Origin: Bagarius yarrelli
Taxonomy: Eukaryota; Chordata; Actinopteri; Siluriformes; Sisoridae
Assembly (NCBI GenBank): GCA_005784505.1
Contig: VCAZ01000021.1
Location: 3,847,308 to 3,911,307, forward strand
Reading direction: 5' to 3'
DNA length: 64,000 bases
Part shown: piece by piece, positions 61,201 to 64,000 of the stretch
How the letters are laid out: each line of letters starts with the position of its first letter
Numbering within the stretch: the first letter of the stretch is position 1
Notes under the pieces: model-generated
Seen by the model: only the letters and a program-made list of their open reading frames with translations
What the model was told of the DNA's origin: nothing
Databases searched by the model: none
Program-made: the position numbers and the translations under genes

Positions 61201-61849
61201 GGTTTGCACTCCAAAAAAAATCAGACAAAGCAGAGCTTCTGCTTTCTTTCCTCCTTATTTTACCATTAGGTTAAACAACCTAAACCAGCTATTGGCTTGA
61301 ACCCTGGACCTTTAGCCATCAAAAATGCATTTCTTGTTAAATAGTATGAACATAAACAGATTAGCTGCCTTTGGGAAAACACAAGCCGATATGAAGCTGA
61401 AAAATAAGAGGAAATCAATTAACAACTGAAACTCGATCAACCTATCTTCATATTATTTTACATTTCCTAAGCCTAAACGCATATGTGTTCGGTATACAGG
61501 AAGCAAACTCCTCTGGCCAGTCCAGTATAAACAGGAACGAACTATATATCATAAAAGTCATTGATGACAGAATACACAGAAACCCATATTTCCTCCATTC
61601 CTTTCCAATTTTCGCTCTAACTTCCAGAGTCAAATTACGCCCAGGCAGACATGTCATAATGCAGATATTAATATTTAAATCTAAGCCAAACTCACAGACA
61701 ACTACTGCTCCAGGTATATGTCCCTCAGCATAGTGTGGCATCAGCACCAGCTTGGGGATGAGGATGGTGTTGTAGAGCCAGATAAACAGCACCGTGCTGA
61801 TACAGAACCAGCCCATGGGGTCCACCACGAAGTGCAGCCGCAGCTTCAT
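47873..61849 (-). CDS. zdhhc21: zdhhc21, palmitoyltransferase ZDHHC21 (complete, seven coding exons)
   Basis: Membrane protein S-acyltransferase that attaches palmitate to cysteines of client proteins; reported mammalian substrates include eNOS and Src-family kinases. Join 61849-61696, 59630-59532, 57203-57092, 55624-55486, 52337-52221, 48179-48136, 48002-47873. The lengths 154+99+112+139+117+44+130 sum to 795 nt, 264 aa plus TAG, against 265 aa in human. All introns are GT-AG and all phases agree. Domains: TM1 about residues 14-36, TM2 about 47-68, the zinc-binding cysteine-rich DHHC domain about 88-138 with Cys/His ligands from C92, catalytic DHHC at 117-120 (nucleophile C120), TM3 about 133-153, TM4 about 180-200, and a TTIE motif at 210-213. 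The C-terminus keeps FGTRWK-LLWFLPFR, then diverges from human. A possible ATTAAA poly(A) signal lies 207 nt past the stop (47661-47666). Tandem with nfib, same orientation. Confidence 0.96.
48136..48179 (-). CDS. zdhhc21: zdhhc21 coding exon 6
   Basis: 44 nt between acceptor TTTTAG and donor GTAAGT. It encodes DTTTIEKMSHSSEG plus two bases of Ile (phase 0 to 2) and carries the TTxE motif that follows TM4 in DHHC enzymes. It was found by matching the human DTTSIEKMS segment. Confidence 0.93.
48424..48443. promoter_or_regulatory. Clustered NFI half-sites
   Basis: The palindrome TGCCAA-G-TTGGCA (48424-48436) is followed by GCCAA (48439-48443), so TTGGC and GCCAA also face each other with a 3-bp gap (the canonical gap is 5). 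The 13-mer is identical to the core of the palindrome at 14490-14502 in nfib intron 2. Confidence 0.35.
49449..50829. repeat. 55-bp minisatellite (about 25 units) derived from a SINE head and its flank
   Basis: The period of 55 is exact at the right end (GGTCAGTGG at 50720, 50775, 50830). Each unit has GGTCAGTGGTTAAGCTGT, then ACTGGATTTCAGTAGGTATG, then TTCTATATAGTATAGTA. Units at about 49450-49800, 50040-50150 and 50290-50420 are rearranged or degenerate, others near-identical. The first 18 bases of the unit are the head of the SINE that begins where the array ends. Lies in zdhhc21 intron 5. Confidence 0.92.
50830..50970 (+). mobile_element. tRNA-derived SINE, copy 2 (at the end of the minisatellite)
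   Basis: Head GTCAGTGGTTAAGCTGTTGG, a recognisable B box (AGGTTCGAAG), AACCCC segment, and the tail AATGTAAGTCGTTCTGGATA then AGGGTGTCTGCCAAAT. Shorter than copy 3 through internal loss. Confidence 0.88.
51278..51425 (-). mobile_element. Diverged SINE remnant, inverted
   Basis: Reads as the complement of the SINE tail and body: CATTTACA...TGGCATTTGGTAGGC at the left, GGGTTGGGGTCTTGCCTTGAG in the middle and GCTGGGGATTAAACC at the right. The last matches the complement of GGTTTAATTCCCAGC in copy 3. Confidence 0.65.
52221..52337 (-). CDS. zdhhc21: zdhhc21 coding exon 5
   Basis: 117 nt (39 codons, phase 0 to 0) between acceptor TTTTTTAG and donor GTAAGA. It encodes ELFTAQHELALLRM, SCFMGLIMFGGMSSLFY, SQITGILS, i.e. 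TM4, matching human ...FRHELAIMRL...LFYTQ. Confidence 0.95.
52338..55485 (-). other. zdhhc21: zdhhc21 intron 4
   Basis: 3.1 kb. It holds SINE copy 3 (53143-53311). Near 53905-53940 a segment GTGCTGCCAGATTGGGCAGG resembles the end of a dispersed hAT-like element that I recall from other animals; its partner end was not found. Otherwise AT-rich with no gene. Confidence 0.8.
53143..53311 (+). mobile_element. tRNA-derived SINE, copy 3 (best preserved)
   Basis: Head AAGTGTTAGCGCAGTGGTTA (A-box match), degenerate B-box region (CAGGTTTAATTCC), GCTCTTAACCCCCAGTTGCT, and the tail AATGTAAGTCACTCTGGATA then AGGGCGTCTGCCAAAT, ending in TGTAAATG repeats. Inserted in zdhhc21 intron 4, opposite to the gene. 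Confidence 0.9.
55486..55624 (-). CDS. zdhhc21: zdhhc21 coding exon 4
   Basis: 139 nt between acceptor TGTGCAG and donor GTACGA. It completes Trp, then encodes INNCVGEDNHWLFLQLCFYT and TM3, through YYYFQPLVSVDK (phase 0). The invariant NNCVG-NH motif that follows DHHC is intact. Confidence 0.97.
55625..57091 (-). other. zdhhc21: zdhhc21 intron 3
   Basis: 1.5 kb. 56607-56895 has TCACAATTCGTTACATATCAC, GGGTCACGATAC and ACAATCGTGAAAGCAGTA segments that resemble a dispersed teleost repeat I have seen (unnamed). 57015-57073 looks like a short SINE-body fragment (CCCTTGATAAAGACCCTTAA). No exon besides those listed. Confidence 0.7.
57092..57203 (-). CDS. zdhhc21: zdhhc21 coding exon 3 (DHHC catalytic exon)
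   Basis: 112 nt between acceptor GTTGTAG and donor GTAAGA. It encodes ERDQWELCNKCN, LMRPKRSHHCSRC, GHCVRRMDHHCP and the first two bases of Trp. This exon holds most of the zinc ligands and the catalytic DHHC cysteine, which falls at residue 120 as in human. There are no missing key residues. Confidence 0.97.
57204..59531 (-). other. zdhhc21: zdhhc21 intron 2
   Basis: 2.3 kb. TA array (58189-58272), G run (58668-58677), and a possible inverted SINE-body fragment at 59255-59335 (GGGTTAAAGTCCTTGCCCAA). No other gene content. Confidence 0.75.
58189..58272. repeat. (TA)n array
   Basis: About 84 bp of TA repeats with two GATA interruptions, in zdhhc21 intron 2. Confidence 0.95.
59532..59630 (-). 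CDS. zdhhc21: zdhhc21 coding exon 2
   Basis: 99 nt between acceptor TTTTAAG and donor GTAACC. It encodes the split Phe codon then YYLASFLCVTALMRAS, TADPGRLAQDPKIPLT (phase 1 to 1). This is TM2 plus the DPG motif (here ADPGRL) that precedes the cysteine-rich domain in DHHC enzymes. Too short to be seen as an isolated open frame. Confidence 0.95.
59631..61695 (-). other. zdhhc21: zdhhc21 intron 1 (between coding exons 1 and 2)
   Basis: 2.1 kb with no additional exon recognised. 59706-59830 (GGGCTGCAAAATATCGTTTC, then CATCGACATGGCAATGTG) resembles a dispersed teleost repeat I recall but cannot name. Confidence 0.7.
61696..61849 (-). CDS. zdhhc21: zdhhc21 coding exon 1
   Basis: Starts MKLRLHFVVDPMGW and ends ...HIPGAVVV plus one base (phase 1) at a perfect GTGAGT donor. 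The human protein begins MGLRIHFVVDPHGW, which fixes the start. It contains TM1. The ATG is preceded by GAAGG. The 5'UTR on this exon probably starts at a CTGTCAG or TTCGTAG acceptor near 61905-61930. Confidence 0.96.
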
Positions 61850-62231
61850 CCTTCTTCATAACACACCAGGCCCGAGGACACAACGAGAAACTGCGGCTCT
61901 CTGACAGAGGCTTGACTTCAGATCAACTACGAAACAGTTTTAATAAAGATTGATATTAAAATGCATCACCAAACAAAGGGAAAACATGATCATAAGTCCA
62001 AATGGTTTCCAGTAGTAAAAACATAGACGGGGGTTGACTGCGAAGTACAAATACAGAGTATTAAACAAAAGCTGAGGATCATTTTAGGTTTAACTGCATC
62101 TCTAGAAATGAATTTCGATTGTCTGAATTACACGACTATAGGTTTTATCTGCATTCACCCAGCATACCAAGATAGAAACTACATAGAAAAGAAACCACAA
62201 TAGGTACGGAAATGATGTGCTTCGTAAATAC

Positions 62232-62290
62232 CTTTGTGTGTGTTAATGTGAGGAGAAAAGCAGCAAGTCACATGTGCCACCCATAGACAC
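62232..62290 (-). other. Possible optional 5'UTR exon of zdhhc21
   Basis: A 59-bp interval flanked on the minus strand by a good acceptor (TTTTTTTGTAG) and a plausible donor (AAAG/GTATTT), located between the candidate first exon and the coding start. Mammalian ZDHHC21 has spliced 5'UTR exons, but nothing here proves this one is used. Confidence 0.22.
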
Positions 62291-62414
62291 CTACAAAAAA
62301 ACAATATAATACAATACACGTATAAACACAACTGAGGTAGTGAAAACTTACTCTGTGAATAAGTTCCACAAAATAAGAGGCAAATCAAATATGACTTTGA
62401 TATTTTCAGTAAAA

Positions 62415-62531
<117 letters not shown>

Positions 62532-62765
62532 ATTGTGCGCTTTCCCTTTTAACCATTAACCACACTTCCGGTAGCAGGTTCACCTCGATGCTAGCTGAGC
62601 GTGCAGGTTAAATAAGCTAATAAACTATCTATAATTCATTTTCCTCTTTAAATGTTTTCTAGCAAGGAGATACTAATACAGGATGGGCTTGCTTGATTGA
62701 GCGATTAAAGTCATAATCATTTATTTTTTTAAAAAACTGGGAAGACAAAAGAATGTATCACTTAC

Positions 62766-62870
62766 CGGTTGACAGGTTCTTGCTAAAATACCAGACAAAA
62801 ACCAAGGCAGTGTCTCGACGGGTTTCCTAGATTGTGAATTCTACGGTGGCCGCGAAGTCTGGAAAGGCGA
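62766..62870 (-). other. zdhhc21: Candidate non-coding first exon of zdhhc21
   Basis: On the minus strand a CpG-containing stretch ends at a perfect donor (CAACCG/GTAAGTGA, last exon base 62766), about 0.9 kb upstream of the coding start. The 5' boundary (transcription start) is a guess. CpGs cluster at about 62815-62870, as expected at a housekeeping promoter. An ETS core, CCGGAAGT on the minus strand (62564-62571), lies just inside the following intron. Confidence 0.5.
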
Positions 62871-64000
62871 AGTAAAAAAACACAGTCTGTTCAATTTTGA
62901 TGCATTTTAAAAAGCTAGAAAATTATTTGTTTTTATATTATGAATGGAAAAGAAAATTGATTTTAAATGATGCAAATGGGTGGGGGCTTTTTTTTGTTTT
63001 ATCTTTTATAAACTTCCCCTGAGACAGACATTAGTATTAACATTTATGAATTGCTTATTCATATTTGCATAATGTTACTCCAAAGTATAAAGTGCCCTTA
63101 AAGTAAAAAAAAGTATTTTAGATCATTTATAGTTGCATATATTTTATACATTATCTTGACCCAATCATAAAACTTGTAATAAATTCATTTGTCCATGTTC
63201 TGTGGTTATCTGTTTTTTTTCTCATGGATTAGTAAATTTGCATTTTTCTTGCAGTTTCCCATCAACGTGTGCGAGACTGTTTCTATATGCAAAAAGCATG
63301 GACAGTTTCCACTATGGGATTGTGCCAGGCTGCAGACAGGGGGTTTTTCCTTTAACAATGAAACACCTTTGCTCCAACTGCCTCTGGTTCCATAGGTTTG
63401 AACAATGGGCCCCTTTTTTAATTGGTACTATGAGCATTTAAATGATGAATTTTTTTTTTGCTGTAATAAACAAATCACACACCAGGCAGTGGATGCTATC
63501 CATAATCAGTGAAAATGAAGAAATGTAGAATATATATGTATTATTTAAGTGATTTCCACCAATATTACTCCCGATATTTAAGCTTGGGTCCGTGTTAAAA
63601 TTGCATACGGCGCTGCACCACGAGGAGAGTTAAAGTTAGCAACAGCCCTTACAGGCAAAGTAGAAAAATGCACCATAGTACAACCTTATTTGATCAACTA
63701 AGTTGAGTACTAAATCAAACTTAGGTAGCAAAGATTTTGTTTGTAAAAATTCGGACTGTTTAAAAGTCCATAGACATGCATGGTAGGCTGATTAGCATGT
63801 CTAAATTGCCAGTAGTATGTTAATTGGTATGTGATTGCATGCATACCAATAATCCAGGATGTCCTTTATCTTGTGTCCTTGACCATGTGTAGAATAATTA
63901 TTACAGGAAATAAATAGGCAGAGTTGCCCATGGCTAATGTGTAAAAGTAAAATGTTCAAGTCTAAAAGCTTTTCTTTTCTTTTATTTTAACTTTATATAG
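62871..64000. other. Upstream flank of zdhhc21
   Basis: AT-rich with no recognisable gene or repeat. Overlapping plus-strand frames at 63189-63441 resemble nothing I know and lie in low-information sequence. Confidence 0.6.

Noticed and set aside
63189..63441. Possible plus-strand exon after TTTTCTTGCAG near 63254
   Set aside because: Acceptor-like sequence only; the following frames resemble nothing and no matching donor with conserved coding was evident.

Overview
This is vertebrate nuclear DNA, almost certainly from a teleost fish. The evidence is AT-rich sequence dense in microsatellites, genes split by GT-AG introns, tRNA-derived SINEs whose 3' tail is common in teleosts, and two gene fragments that read as fish orthologues of human chromosome 9p neighbours. 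An ostariophysan (catfish/characin/cyprinid-like) source is my guess only. There are no bacterial-type operons, CRISPR arrays or viral genes. Almost every open frame in the window is chance or simple repeat.

Layout. (1) 1-19.4 kb is the 5' part of nfib (nuclear factor I/B) on the minus strand. Exon 1 (19343-19372, ten codons) and the 532-bp DNA-binding-domain exon 2 (15598-16129) are present. 1-15597 is the start of intron 2, and all later exons lie off the left edge. (2) 19.4-22.1 kb is the nfib 5'UTR/promoter zone, with a CpG-enriched block. (3) 22.1-47.6 kb is intergenic. It holds two identical tRNA-His(GTG) genes on the plus strand, a SINE, a ~1-kb hAT-like non-autonomous transposon, a Tc1/mariner-like MITE, a GATA/GACA (Bkm-type) array, long TA tracts and a 31-base G run. 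Several blocks look regulatory by motif content. (4) 47.8-62.9 kb is a complete zdhhc21 gene on the minus strand. Seven coding exons join to exactly 795 nt (264 aa plus stop), with all GT-AG junctions and phases consistent, and there is a candidate non-coding first exon near 62.8 kb. Its introns carry several SINE copies and a 55-bp minisatellite. (5) 62.9-64 kb is upstream sequence with no gene I can recognise.

The nfib-zdhhc21 order and orientation match the human 9p arrangement, with a short gap (about 28 kb from the zdhhc21 stop to the nfib 5'UTR). The genes are not functionally linked in an obvious way: NFIB is a developmental transcription factor and ZDHHC21 is a protein S-palmitoyltransferase.

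I found no convincing undescribed system. The most interesting local observations are: a minisatellite whose 55-bp unit contains the 5' head of the SINE in which it ends; a candidate internal TATA promoter and donor/recursive-splice-like site in nfib intron 1; two identical everted NFI half-site palindromes; a Pro-to-Gln change in an otherwise invariant NFI motif; and the duplicated tRNA-His genes.
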